The translations under genes and the position numbers were made by a program. 62,002 nucleotides of DNA, from positions 1 to 62,002 of the forward strand of contig CALIFY010000002.1 of assembly GCA_938021675.1 (NCBI GenBank). The letters are read 5' to 3'. This document shows, in pieces, positions 49,548 through 58,060 of this stretch. Below the pieces are notes generated by a model that saw only the letters and a program-made list of their open reading frames with translations, was not told the origin of the DNA and ran no database searches. The stretch comes from an uncultured Acidimicrobiales bacterium (GTDB lineage Bacteria; Actinomycetota; Acidimicrobiia; Acidimicrobiales; SZUA-35). Each line of letters starts with the position of its first letter. Position 1 is the stretch's first letter.

Positions 49548-49646
49548 CCATCGGCTGAACCTGCCGCCGGGTCTGGAATGCTACTGATGACGGGAACGGG
49601 CCCGACCAGCGGGTAGTGCTGACAAGAGCAATCGGTCGGGACCCGC

Positions 49647-49718
49647 TAAGGTAGGTGACAGAGTTGCGACCGTGCGTACGGCCGCATTGGCGGGGAATCG
49701 GACTCTCTCGGAGAGATC
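49647..49718 (+). promoter_or_regulatory. conserved leader of CAP gene 2
   Basis: TAAGGT (49647-49652) is followed by GACAGAGTTGCGACCG and then CTCTCGGAGAG (49705-49715) just before the ATG at 49719. This matches the leaders of the neighbouring paralogues, although the -10-proximal part is less conserved. Confidence 0.45.
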
Positions 49719-50840
49719 ATGAGTAACTCAAACGAATTCGACGACCTGCAGTTTAGTACCGTCGTCGAGGACGGGGCGGACGACTCGCTCCCTGCGTGGC
49801 CGACTCACACCGCTGACTTGAGAGCGGATACCGAATCGACGGCGTTGTCCGATTCGACGACATTGTCTAAGTCGACGATCCTGTCCAATTCGGAGCGGTC
49901 GTTGACTTTTTGGGGTGTGACGGCCTTTACGACGGTAGCTGGGGTCATCATCCTGTCGGCGGTGATATTCACCTCGCTGACCTCCACCGAGAGTGGGCAA
50001 CCGTCCGACTCCGCAGCGGGGCCGACGACGTCGATTGGCTCGATTCTGGGTGACGATGATGAGGCGACCGTGTCTCCGGCGACAGCTTCGACGGCGGTTG
50101 GAGATGGCGATACCGGTTCAGGCTCGCAGACGGCTCCAAGCTCTCGCTCGACGCAAACGACGGAGAGGTCGACCACCTCGGCGTCGGCAGACGAGCCATC
50201 GGTGACATCTCCCGACGCGACATCTCCTGACGCGACATCGCCTGGGGAGGAAACGACGACCGAGGCCACGGCGACCACCGACGGGCCGACAACGGCGACG
50301 CCGGTGACCGATGTGTCGGCTACGGGCGTGCCGCCCACCACGGCACCGGTCGCTCCGACGACCACGGCCAATCCGACCACGGCCGCTCCGACGACGGTGG
50401 CTCCGACGACGGTGGCACCGACCGCGCCGGACACGACCCGACCGGCGACGTTGGCCACGTTGCGGCGACGGGTTCTCCGACGGACAAACTACGCACGCCG
50501 GCTCAACGATTGTCCAGTGCTCGTGGAGGAACCACGACTCAACTCGGTGGCTCAGGCCTACAGCACCGACATGGTCGAGCGCCGATTCTTCGGCTACGTC
50601 GATCCGAACGGGAGGACGTTGGCGAGTCGGGTCCGGGCTCGTTACCCCGCTATCGATGTGGGCTCAAACATCGCTCGTGGGCATTCCACATCGGGGGCCG
50701 TGTTCAACGAGTGGTTCGCCGATCCTCAGCGTCGGGCGCAGATCGAGGATTGCAGTTACACCGAAACGGGTTTGGGGTACGCAGAGGCCGACGGAGACGA
50801 GGCCGGTGGGTATTGGACACAGATATTCGCCAGGCGCTGA
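49719..50840 (+). CDS. membrane-anchored CAP domain protein 2 (ligand residues lost)
   Basis: 373 residues with the same build as its neighbours: head motif STVVEDGADDSLPAWPTHT, a Ser/Thr spacer, a transmembrane helix (about 66-90), a Thr/Ala/Pro-rich linker and a CAP domain (about 245-373). In the CAP domain the usual His/Glu positions are altered. AYSTDMVERRFFGYVDPNG replaces the HSEDM...FxH form, GSNIARG replaces GENIARG, and RRAQIEDC replaces HRENILNC. The fold residues (NYARRL, GLGYAEADG, GGYWTQIF) are kept. The protein probably lacks the metal- or ligand-binding function and may be structural. An ordinary RBS and the shared leader precede it. Confidence 0.85.
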   Translation: MSNSNEFDDLQFSTVVEDGADDSLPAWPTHTADLRADTESTALSDSTTLSKSTILSNSERSLTFWGVTAFTTVAGVIILSAVIFTSLTSTESGQPSDSAAGPTTSIGSILGDDDEATVSPATASTAVGDGDTGSGSQTAPSSRSTQTTERSTTSASADEPSVTSPDATSPDATSPGEETTTEATATTDGPTTATPVTDVSATGVPPTTAPVAPTTTANPTTAAPTTVAPTTVAPTAPDTTRPATLATLRRRVLRRTNYARRLNDCPVLVEEPRLNSVAQAYSTDMVERRFFGYVDPNGRTLASRVRARYPAIDVGSNIARGHSTSGAVFNEWFADPQRRAQIEDCSYTETGLGYAEADGDEAGGYWTQIFARR

Positions 50841-50919
50841 GGTCGGATCGGAACCGCGACGGATCGCAGGAGGTGGCCCGGTGGTTGCGGGGCGAGTCCC
50901 ATTGAAGTTGACGTTCGGC

Positions 50920-50985
50920 TAGGCTCATTCGACAAGGTTGCGGTTGACGGCCGCGGTGGTAGGAACCTATTTCTCGGAGAGATCG
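50920..50985 (+). promoter_or_regulatory. conserved leader of CAP gene 3
   Basis: TAGGCT (50920-50925) with GTTGACGTTCGGC in front and GACAAGGTTGCGGTT behind is nearly identical to the leader of CAP gene 1. TCTCGGAGA lies just before the ATG at 50986. Confidence 0.5.
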
Positions 50986-51993
50986 ATGAACGACTCCAGT
51001 GACTTGGGCGGGCTACGCCTGAGTACCGTCTTCGAAGACGATGCAGAAGACAGCGTGACCGGTTTCGAGGCCGACGAGCCGCTTCCGGCCTGGTCCACCC
51101 AGACGATCAATCTGACGCCGGACGAGAAGTCACGGTCGTGGATAGACCCAGATCGATCCTTGGTTTTTTGGGTCGTGAACGCCCTTGCCGTGGTGGTGGC
51201 TGTGGTCATTGTCCTAACGGTTCTGTTCTCGGTGTTGCCATCGAACGACGGCGAAGGTTCTCCCGGCTCGGCGACCTCGATTCCATCGACGTTGACTGAA
51301 GACGGCGGGAGTGCGGTCTCGACGGACGATTCGGTTCCGAGTGTCGACGCACCAGCCTCAAACGCTCGAACCGCTACCACCTCGGAAACATCGCGAAGCA
51401 TAGTCGGGTCGCCGCCGTCGCTTCCGACGCGGGAGCCGACCATCTCATCATCTTCACCATCGCCTACGTCGGATACGACGACGGTCCCATCGACGGTGAC
51501 TGCGGTTACCGCGGTGTCGGCGACCGGTGTCCCGCCAACGGATCCTCCGACGACCTACGCGCCGACGCCAACGGATGCTCCGACCCCCGCTCCCGTGGGC
51601 GACGCCGGAGTACAACAACAGGTTCTCGACCTCACGAACCAGGAGCGCGCTGCACAGGGGTGCCCGGCGTTGTCGCTAAATCCGAGACTCAACTCAGCCG
51701 CCGATGCACACAGCGAAGACATGGTCGCCCGAGGGTTCTTCAGCCATCGGAGCCCGGAAGGCCAGGTTGCCGGTGATCGGATACGAGCCGCCGGTTATTC
51801 TCCGCTCGGCTGGGGAGAGAATATCGCGAGAGGTCACGCCACCGCATCGGCCGCGGTGAACTCGTGGACCGGCAATCCAGAAGACATGTCGCTGATTGCC
51901 AATTGCAGCTACACCGAACTTGGCGTTGGCTACGCCAGTAGTGGAGGAACAGCGGCCGGCGGTTATTGGACGCAGGTGTTTAGCGCCCAGTAA
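50986..51993 (+). CDS. membrane-anchored CAP domain protein 3
   Basis: 335 residues from the ATG at 50986, chosen because the conserved GGAGAG leader precedes it. Its head motif is STVFEDDAEDSV...LPAWSTQT. It has a transmembrane helix (about 65-88), a Ser/Thr/Pro linker and a CAP domain (about 205-335) with HSEDMVARGFFSHRSPEG and GENIARG intact. The last motif, normally HRENIL, reads PEDMSLIANC, so one ligand is missing. It ends GGYWTQVFSAQ. It is intermediate between copy 1 (complete) and copy 2 (fully altered). The gene is convergent with the HxlR regulator. Confidence 0.85.
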   Translation: MNDSSDLGGLRLSTVFEDDAEDSVTGFEADEPLPAWSTQTINLTPDEKSRSWIDPDRSLVFWVVNALAVVVAVVIVLTVLFSVLPSNDGEGSPGSATSIPSTLTEDGGSAVSTDDSVPSVDAPASNARTATTSETSRSIVGSPPSLPTREPTISSSSPSPTSDTTTVPSTVTAVTAVSATGVPPTDPPTTYAPTPTDAPTPAPVGDAGVQQQVLDLTNQERAAQGCPALSLNPRLNSAADAHSEDMVARGFFSHRSPEGQVAGDRIRAAGYSPLGWGENIARGHATASAAVNSWTGNPEDMSLIANCSYTELGVGYASSGGTAAGGYWTQVFSAQ

Positions 51994-52056
51994 CCGACTC
52001 CTCGACGCCGTACCGCCACCGGTGGACGATGAGTTGCTGCGCCGACACACAGTTGG

Positions 52057-52467
52057 TCAACATCGACGGCGGCCCGGGCTCTCTCCAAGTTCCTCATCGT
52101 GCCATTCGGTTGCCCACGCACCGATGGATTCGAGTACCGGCCCGAGCGCCGCCCCCTTTTCTGTTACGGCGTACCGGATGTCGGTTCCGTCTTTTGTCCT
52201 CAAGACGATGCCTTCCGCCTCAAGCTCGGTGAACCTGGTAACGAGAAGTCGATCTGACAGTCCCGGTATCTCGATACGCACTTCGCCGAAACGAAGTGAA
52301 CGGGATCCGAGAACACGCAGGATTGTTGCCGTCCAACGGCGGCCGAGTATCTCGACCGCGTGCTGAAAGAGTGGGCAGTACGCCTGCTCGGAACCGTGAA
52401 CCCCGTCGGGCGGACGAGGCGAACCAGGTCCGTTCGATGTTGTCAGAGCAGAGTTCGCGCGACTCAT
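52057..52467 (-). CDS. HxlR-family transcriptional regulator
   Basis: 136 residues from the ATG at 52467. TAAACT stands six bases before this ATG, so the message may be leaderless. The HxlR winged-helix pattern is QAYCPLFQHAVEILGRRWTATILRVLGSRSLRFGEVRIEIPGLSDRLL, with a Cys at the family's redox-sensing position near the N terminus (AYCPLF). The wing is DIRYAVTEKG. HxlR proteins of this type often sense quinones or electrophiles and control azoreductase-like genes. Here an azoreductase gene lies immediately upstream in the same direction. Confidence 0.85.
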   Translation of the reverse strand: MSRANSALTTSNGPGSPRPPDGVHGSEQAYCPLFQHAVEILGRRWTATILRVLGSRSLRFGEVRIEIPGLSDRLLVTRFTELEAEGIVLRTKDGTDIRYAVTEKGAALGPVLESIGAWATEWHDEELGESPGRRRC

Positions 52468-52523
52468 GAACACAGTTTAGATCGGGCCCGGTCGCAGTCG
52501 TAGTCCGCCAACCGCTCCGATGC

Positions 52524-53111
52524 TCACAAAGGGCTGAGCTGGCGAATCTGGTCGCGTGCGGTGTCGAGCTTGTTCTGGTCATTCATCAGCCCACCGGCAT
52601 CGATCACGGTGATGTCGGCGATGCCGAGGAACCGGAGGAACTGTTGCAGGTGGGGCGTTCCAAAATCGACGGCGCTGCCAAGTTCGACGCCTCCCGATGC
52701 CGACACGATGTACGCCGTTTTTTCGGTTAGAAGGCCCTTCGGTCCGTCGGGCGAGTAGGAGAACGTTCGACCGGCGCGCGCTGCCAGGTCCATCCATGCC
52801 TTTACTCCGCTCGGAACGCCGAAATTGTAGATCGGGGCGCCGATAACCAGGACGTCAGCCGTTTCGAGGTCGGTGATTACCCGGTCACCTTCTTCGGCCA
52901 ACTTGCGTTGTTCGTCGGTGCGGTCGGTGTCGGGGGTGGAGTTGGCTGCGAACCTGGTGGTGGTCAGGACCGGCAGGTTTGTGAGGTCTCGGCGAACGAC
53001 GGTTGCAGCCGAATCATTGGCGGTCAGCGTCTCGATCAGCAACGCGCTGAGGTCGACGGTGACGGACTCCTGGCCACTTACCGACGAATCGAGACGGAGG
53101 ATTGTTGTCAT
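52524..53111 (-). CDS. azoR: FMN-dependent NADH-azoreductase
   Basis: 195 residues from the ATG at 53111, the usual length of AzoR. Flavodoxin-like motifs are TILRLDSSVSGQESVT (phosphate loop), VLVIGAPIYNFGVPSGVKAWMDLAARAGRTFSY and KTAYIVSASGG. The enzyme reduces azo compounds and quinones with NAD(P)H through bound FMN and protects against electrophiles. The HxlR gene follows 56 bases downstream. Two inverted repeats in front of the start codon are candidate operators for it. Confidence 0.9.
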   Translation of the reverse strand: MTTILRLDSSVSGQESVTVDLSALLIETLTANDSAATVVRRDLTNLPVLTTTRFAANSTPDTDRTDEQRKLAEEGDRVITDLETADVLVIGAPIYNFGVPSGVKAWMDLAARAGRTFSYSPDGPKGLLTEKTAYIVSASGGVELGSAVDFGTPHLQQFLRFLGIADITVIDAGGLMNDQNKLDTARDQIRQLSPL

Positions 53112-53160
53112 GAGTCTTGCGCTCCCGTTGTTTGGACGAAGGGGTAAGGCCCCTCCACTG

Positions 53161-53209
53161 CTTACTAATTGTAAGCTCAACAGTACGACCACCACTTACT
53201 AAATACAAG
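53161..53209. promoter_or_regulatory. two inverted repeats upstream of azoR, candidate HxlR operators
   Basis: CTTACTAATTGTAAG (53161-53175) is a perfect 5-5-5 inverted repeat. CTTACTAAATACAAG (53195-53209) is an imperfect second copy. Their centres are 34 bases apart, about three helical turns. The region is AT-rich against a GC-rich background and lies 50-100 bases before the azoreductase start codon. Confidence 0.6.
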
Positions 53210-53264
53210 TGTTGGTGGTGTGGATGTAGTCACACCGCGCGCCTCGTGGGTCGGGTGGGCCTGG

Positions 53265-54560
53265 CTAGTTGGTCGAGGCCTCACTTGAGGCGGCCCTGCT
53301 CGCCGATGTTTCGCGCTCGGCATCGGACGGCTCGCCGTCGAGATGGTAGTACACAGCCAACCGATGAAGCAGTTGGCAGACCGAGATCCACACCGCGAGT
53401 TCCACGATCTGTGCAGATGACAGATTGCTGCTGACGGCGGACACCGTTGCCTCGTCGACAGTCGCTGGGCTTGGTGCAATCGCCCGTGCCAAGGTGATGG
53501 CGGCCGCCGTGGCCGGGTCGAGCTTGGCGGCGGAGGTCGACTCGTTGGCGGCGGCAATGGTTGAACCGTCGATGCCATGATGCTTGGCAAGGCGAATCGA
53601 CTGGGCGGCCAACGTGTCGTTTCCGGCATGGTTGGCGAAAACCAAGCCGGCTACGGCCTTGACACCGACGCCAAGCTCGGATTGTTCGGGGTCGAGATTG
53701 TGGCGCAGCGCGCCGGCTAGGGCGCGACTGGGTTTGCCGTGGCGCATCGTGGTGAGAATAGGTTCATCGAATCCGTAGTTCTCCGATACCCATTGGCGGG
53801 CTTGTGCCTGGTCTTTCGGTACGCCCTTCAGCCACTTTTTGTCGAGGCGAACCGCGCCGGGAGCGTTGCGGAAGACCTGGAGCATGGTGCTGGCCGAGTC
53901 GACCGAGAGCGGGTTCTCGTCGCTCGATGTTTCGGAGTCCGGGTTCATGTCCCAGCCGTGTTGACCTACCGCCCAGCCGGTGGGTTCGATGAGTTCCGCA
54001 ACGTCGCTGATGGCTTCGGGTTCTAGCTCTACTCCGATGGCATCCATGAACTTGTTGAGGAAGCCCATCATGGCAACTCCCATCACGATCCATTCAGCGT
54101 CATTGTCGGAGTAGTGCTGGCGAAGCTCGTCGCCAAGCTCGGAGCGGTACTGGTGCGGCATGGTTGAAAGCGCTTCGGCGACCGCAACCGTGGCGGCCTC
54201 GCCCGGTGTTCGGGATTCACCGGTTACCGCGTCAGGGCTCGATCCTCTTCGGAGCGCGAACGAACATGTGTGTGCGGAACAGTAGGCGCAGCTGGCGGCC
54301 CTCGATGACGCGTACATGCCAAGTCCGACAACATCCTTCGGGGCGCTTCGCCCGAGCAGGGAGGCCGGAAGATTCAGGAGGTTTGGAACCAGCAAGTTGT
54401 ATGTGCGGAATCCCGGTTCCCAGATCTCCAGGTATCGATCGCAGTTTGGTACGACGCCGATGAGGACTTCAACCATCGTCAGGACTGGTTGATAGCGACG
54501 TTCGAGTTCATCGAATTCGATGGCGTCGTCGGATAAAGCTTCGGCCAGGGTCAACGTCAC
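53265..54560 (-). CDS. carboxymuconolactone decarboxylase / AhpD-like two-domain protein
   Basis: 431 residues from a GTG with GGAGGAG seven bases upstream. The N-terminal half contains the AhpD-type redox site Cys91-Ala-Tyr-Cys94, with a further Cys99 (SCAYCSAHTCSFAL). A second CMD-like domain (about 270-400, VFANHAGNDTLAAQSIRLAKHHG) has no Cys pair. The fold handles peroxide or lipoyl-linked electrons in AhpD. Here the function is unknown. The C terminus is Ser/Ala/Glu-rich. It lies upstream of the azoreductase in the same direction, which hints at a shared role in oxidative or electrophile stress. Confidence 0.75.
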   Translation of the reverse strand: MTLTLAEALSDDAIEFDELERRYQPVLTMVEVLIGVVPNCDRYLEIWEPGFRTYNLLVPNLLNLPASLLGRSAPKDVVGLGMYASSRAASCAYCSAHTCSFALRRGSSPDAVTGESRTPGEAATVAVAEALSTMPHQYRSELGDELRQHYSDNDAEWIVMGVAMMGFLNKFMDAIGVELEPEAISDVAELIEPTGWAVGQHGWDMNPDSETSSDENPLSVDSASTMLQVFRNAPGAVRLDKKWLKGVPKDQAQARQWVSENYGFDEPILTTMRHGKPSRALAGALRHNLDPEQSELGVGVKAVAGLVFANHAGNDTLAAQSIRLAKHHGIDGSTIAAANESTSAAKLDPATAAAITLARAIAPSPATVDEATVSAVSSNLSSAQIVELAVWISVCQLLHRLAVYYHLDGEPSDAERETSASRAASSEASTN

Positions 54561-54725
54561 GTTTGAACTCCTCCGTGCTGGTTGTCGGTGATGCTAGCAG
54601 TACCGACAGATCTGGAAAATCGGTGAGCTGGCGCCGTACCGAGGACCTGGCCCTGACCCCGACCCGAACCAGTTTCGAGGTTTTGCATAGCCGCTTGTGG
54701 CCGATGGCTGGCAGACTGTCGGTCG

Positions 54726-56087
54726 ATGAGTGATGACGATTCAAAGTCGCACGGCCACAGCGACAGCCACGGTCACGGCCACGGTCACGGTCTGGCCGGG
54801 AGTTGGGGAGTATGGCTCGATGTCCCGGGTTTGCGGGTAATTCTCGCCGCCGTGGTCATGTTGGGCGTGCTCACGTTGGTCGGGCTCGTCGTGTTGTGGC
54901 CCGATGGGGAAGGGCGCCTGGCCGCTATCGACGAAGCGGCAGACATCGGATTGGTAACCGAGCAATATGACGCCACCGTAGAGTCGGTGGTCGAGGGCGA
55001 ATGTACGTACTCGGCGCCCGAAGATCCGCAGAACTGCATTAGCTTCTCCTTGATCGTTCATGAGGGGCCAGACGCCGGGGCGATAGTTGCTCTCCCGGAG
55101 TACAACTTGACCGTCCGGGCGCCGGCACCATCACTGGCGGTTGGTGATGCGGTCGTGGTTGGATACGAGCCAAGTACGGCGTTTTACTTTTACGCCGATC
55201 GCGACCGGGGAAATGTCATCCTGTGGCTGGCCGCCATATTCGCCGTAGTCGTGATCGCGCTCGGTCGTATGCGGGGCTTGGCGGCGTTGGCGGCGATGGC
55301 CGGCACGGTGGTGGTCCTCGTGTTCTTCGTGGCTCCGTCGGTCCTCGACGGGAATGATCCGTTGTGGGTCTCGGTCATCGCCGGGTCCGTTATCGCCTTC
55401 CTCGGTCTGTACGTCACCCACGGGTTCACGCCGACGACAACGGTGGCGCTTGCCGGGACGTTGGCATCTCTGTTGCTGACCCTCGCGATCTCGGCGCTGT
55501 TCTTCGATGTGGCCAACTTCAGCGGTCTCGCTACCGAGGAGGGCCTTACGTTGCCGCTTGTCGCCGACATCAACCTGTCGTCTTTGTTGTTAGGGGGCGC
55601 GGTCATTGGAACCCTCGGAGCGCTCGACGACGTAACGGTGACACAGGTGGCCACCGTGGCCGAGCTGCACCATCGAAACTCGAAACTCTCGGTAGCTGAG
55701 CTGATCACCTCCGGCATACGGGTTGGGCGGGAACACATCGCGTCGACGGTGAACACCTTGCTTCTGGCATACGCCGGGGCCAGCATGCCGCTGCTTCTGG
55801 TGTTCGCAGCCTCTGATCAACCTCTCGGCGTGGTTGCCAACTCCGAGATTGTGGCAATAGAGATCGTCCGCACGCTTTGTGGCTCGATTGGGCTCGTGGC
55901 TGCCGTCCCGGTGACCACGTTCATGGCCGCAGTTCTGGTAGGTACGACATCCGACCGCGATGCCCGACAGGGCGAGCAGGCAGACCAAGGCCAGACAAAC
56001 GACGATCCTGAACTCGTCGAAGCTGACGATGTCTCCGCCGATCCGCCCCCCAGTTGGGATGACTTCGGGCCACCCGACGAGCTGTAA
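54726..56087 (+). CDS. YibE/F-like polytopic membrane protein with His-rich N terminus
   Basis: 453 residues. It begins with a His/Gly/Ser-rich stretch (residues 8-22, SHGHSDSHGHGHGHG) that could bind Zn2+ or Ni2+. A first helix (about 36-57) and an extracytoplasmic domain with two Cys (GECTYSAPEDPQNC) follow, then seven or so helices of the YibE/F family with GALDDVTVTQVATVAELH and GREHIASTVNTLLLAYAGASMPLLL. The C-terminal tail is acidic. The biochemical function of the family is unknown. The gene is divergent from the AhpD-like gene. Confidence 0.88.
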   Translation: MSDDDSKSHGHSDSHGHGHGHGLAGSWGVWLDVPGLRVILAAVVMLGVLTLVGLVVLWPDGEGRLAAIDEAADIGLVTEQYDATVESVVEGECTYSAPEDPQNCISFSLIVHEGPDAGAIVALPEYNLTVRAPAPSLAVGDAVVVGYEPSTAFYFYADRDRGNVILWLAAIFAVVVIALGRMRGLAALAAMAGTVVVLVFFVAPSVLDGNDPLWVSVIAGSVIAFLGLYVTHGFTPTTTVALAGTLASLLLTLAISALFFDVANFSGLATEEGLTLPLVADINLSSLLLGGAVIGTLGALDDVTVTQVATVAELHHRNSKLSVAELITSGIRVGREHIASTVNTLLLAYAGASMPLLLVFAASDQPLGVVANSEIVAIEIVRTLCGSIGLVAAVPVTTFMAAVLVGTTSDRDARQGEQADQGQTNDDPELVEADDVSADPPPSWDDFGPPDEL

Positions 56088-56210
56088 GTCCTGTCCCGGT
56101 CGAGCATCAATCGTTTCATGGCATGCTTGGCCGTTCGAAAATCTCAGTGTTCGACCGACCGGTGTGACATGGTAGACCCATGGACTCAGGGGTTCGTTTG
56201 ATCTTCGTGG

Positions 56211-56972
56211 TTGCCGGCGCCTTTGTTCGTACCGGTCGAGAATTGGGTGGAAGACTGCTGGGTCTCGGAACGTTGGTCGAGGCCGCATTACGGCGGAATT
56301 CCGTTGGACCCTGATCGTCGTTTCCGACTGGCTAGGGAAGCCCTCGACGGATATGTCCATGGCTCGAGCGCTTCGATTCAGGCGACCCAGGTCGCCCTGA
56401 AGAAGATGGCATCGGTCGGTGTGGTCATCCTCGTTGAAGGGGTCAGCGATCAGGTTGCCATCGAGGCACTTGCTGTTCGGCGGGGGAGAGACCTGTTGGC
56501 CGAAGGAGTTGCTGTGCTCCCAATCGGAGGGGCCCAAGCGATAGGGCGATACCTGCGTCAGTTCGGGCCGGCCGGCGAGCAGCTGGTCCTGACCGGTCTT
56601 TGCGATGCCGATGGCTTCGAAACGTTTCGTCGAGCATTGGCTGAGACCGGCGTTGGCGACCCAAAAACGATATCCGAGATGGCGAGTTTGGGGTTCGGCG
56701 TATGCGTCGCAGATCTCGAGGACGAGCTCATCCGGGCCGTCGGACCGAAGCGGGTCGAGAGAATTGTCGAATCTCAAGGAGATCTCCGATCCTTTCGGAC
56801 GTTTCAACAACAGCCGAACTGGCGAGGCTGTCGCACCGGCGATCAGCTGCGTCGATTCTTTGGCAGCAAGTCCAGCCGCCACATCCGGTACGCCCGCCTT
56901 CTCGCTAGATCCGTCGAAGTAGATCGAGTACCGGGGCCGTTTGAGGTTGTTCTTGATGCTATTGACCGTTGA
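56211..56972 (+). CDS. lone TOPRIM-domain protein (OLD nuclease-like fragment)
   Basis: 253 residues from a TTG at 56211. A later TTG at 56304, with GGCGGA upstream, is also possible, because the first 30 residues lack family character. The core is a TOPRIM domain: VVILVEGVSDQVAIEALAVRRG (catalytic Glu), VLPIGGAQAIGRYLRQFGP and LTGLCDADGFETFRRAL (the DxD region, here Asp-Ala-Asp). CVADLEDELIRAVG and the C-terminal LRRFFGSKSSRHIRYARLL follow. The family is annotated as TOPRIM nucleotidyl transferase/hydrolase. It resembles the C-terminal half of OLD-type nucleases but lacks the ATPase half. No partner ATPase is adjacent. Confidence 0.8.
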   Translation: MPAPLFVPVENWVEDCWVSERWSRPHYGGIPLDPDRRFRLAREALDGYVHGSSASIQATQVALKKMASVGVVILVEGVSDQVAIEALAVRRGRDLLAEGVAVLPIGGAQAIGRYLRQFGPAGEQLVLTGLCDADGFETFRRALAETGVGDPKTISEMASLGFGVCVADLEDELIRAVGPKRVERIVESQGDLRSFRTFQQQPNWRGCRTGDQLRRFFGSKSSRHIRYARLLARSVEVDRVPGPFEVVLDAIDR

Positions 56973-57013
56973 CGCCCGCCGTCACGCCGAGTTGTTCCTG
57001 GCTGGAGGAACGG

Positions 57014-58060
57014 TTAGCGGCGTCGTCGGGCTAGATCGACGATGTCGAGCTGATGGCGGGCTCGGCTGGGGGCTATCCCCGTCTCGCGTTTGAACGCTCG
57101 GCTGAACGCAGCTTCTGAGCGGTAGCCGATGCTGATGGCGATGTCGGCGAGCGACCGGTTGGGATCGGTCAAGAGATCCTCTGCCAACCGAATACGCCAT
57201 TGGGTGATGTAGTGCTTTGGCGACAGGCCAACCAGTTCGGTGAAGCGAGCCGAGAGGTTCGATCTCGACATGCCGACCGAGGCGGCAAGACTCGCCACCG
57301 TCCAATCACGGGCCGGCGCTCGATGGATGAGCGAAATGGCATGGCCGATCTGGGGGTGACGAAGCGCCTGGAGCCACCCGGTCTGCGCTTCGGGGCTCGT
57401 TTCGATCCAGGCTCGGATTGCGTGAATCACGAGGATGTCGCTGAGCCGAGTGACCACCGTTTCGCCGCCCGGCCGGGTCGTCTGCGCCTCGGCCGCGATC
57501 AGGGCGAGGATGCTTGGGAGCCATTCCCACTGACAACGCCCCGTGGCGGCGTCGATATGCATGACCTCCGGCAGGACCGTCAACAGCAATCGTGCCGCTG
57601 GATGTCCGAGATGTGCGACACCACAGATAATCGAACAAGGTGCACCGCCGTCACCGTGACGGAGCACGGCGTACTGTCGGCTGATGTATTCGTGGGGGAG
57701 GTCAAAAACGAGTGGCGTGGCCGATGCCGGATCGTCGGCCGCCCGGTGCCCCGAACCGTGGGGAAGCACGAGAATGTCGCCAGGACCGACGTGACGAGCC
57801 GTGCCGTCGGCCGTGGTGATCGTGCACGTTCCATCCATCACCACGTGAAACCACAAGCAGTTCGGCATGGGGGGCAGCTCGATTCCCCAGGGAGCCGTGA
57901 GCTCGGAACGGCAGTAGAACATGCCATCCATGCGAAGATGCTGTAACGCCTCGGCCAGCGGGTCGGCGTGTTCCGGAAGGCCGTCGAGGCCAACCGACTT
58001 GCCGTCCACTACCCGGCCGACGACGTCCAACGCAGAGCCGGTTTGTGTTGGGATGGTCAT
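57014..58060 (-). CDS. AraC-family transcriptional regulator with cupin domain
   Basis: 348 residues from the ATG at 58060. An N-terminal AraC-type cupin (about 45-150; FYCRSELTAPWGIELPPMPNC, GPGDILVLPHGSGHR) is followed by a linker and then two helix-turn-helix motifs (ASLAASVGMSRSNLSARFTELVG and LADIAISIGYRSEAAFSRAFKRETG). The ATG overlaps the stop of the DUF1772 gene by four bases, so the two are one operon. The regulator may act on that operon in response to a small molecule. Confidence 0.9.
   Translation of the reverse strand: MTIPTQTGSALDVVGRVVDGKSVGLDGLPEHADPLAEALQHLRMDGMFYCRSELTAPWGIELPPMPNCLWFHVVMDGTCTITTADGTARHVGPGDILVLPHGSGHRAADDPASATPLVFDLPHEYISRQYAVLRHGDGGAPCSIICGVAHLGHPAARLLLTVLPEVMHIDAATGRCQWEWLPSILALIAAEAQTTRPGGETVVTRLSDILVIHAIRAWIETSPEAQTGWLQALRHPQIGHAISLIHRAPARDWTVASLAASVGMSRSNLSARFTELVGLSPKHYITQWRIRLAEDLLTDPNRSLADIAISIGYRSEAAFSRAFKRETGIAPSRARHQLDIVDLARRRR

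Noticed and set aside
49595-49645. CCCGACC...GGTCGGG inverted repeat downstream of CAP gene 1 considered as a terminator
   Set aside because: The loop is long (about 25 bases), no T-run follows, and it lies directly against the leader of CAP gene 2, so its role is unclear.
55590-56882. Minus-strand open frame of 430 codons
   Set aside because: It runs antisense to the YibE/F and TOPRIM genes, both of which have clear family motifs.
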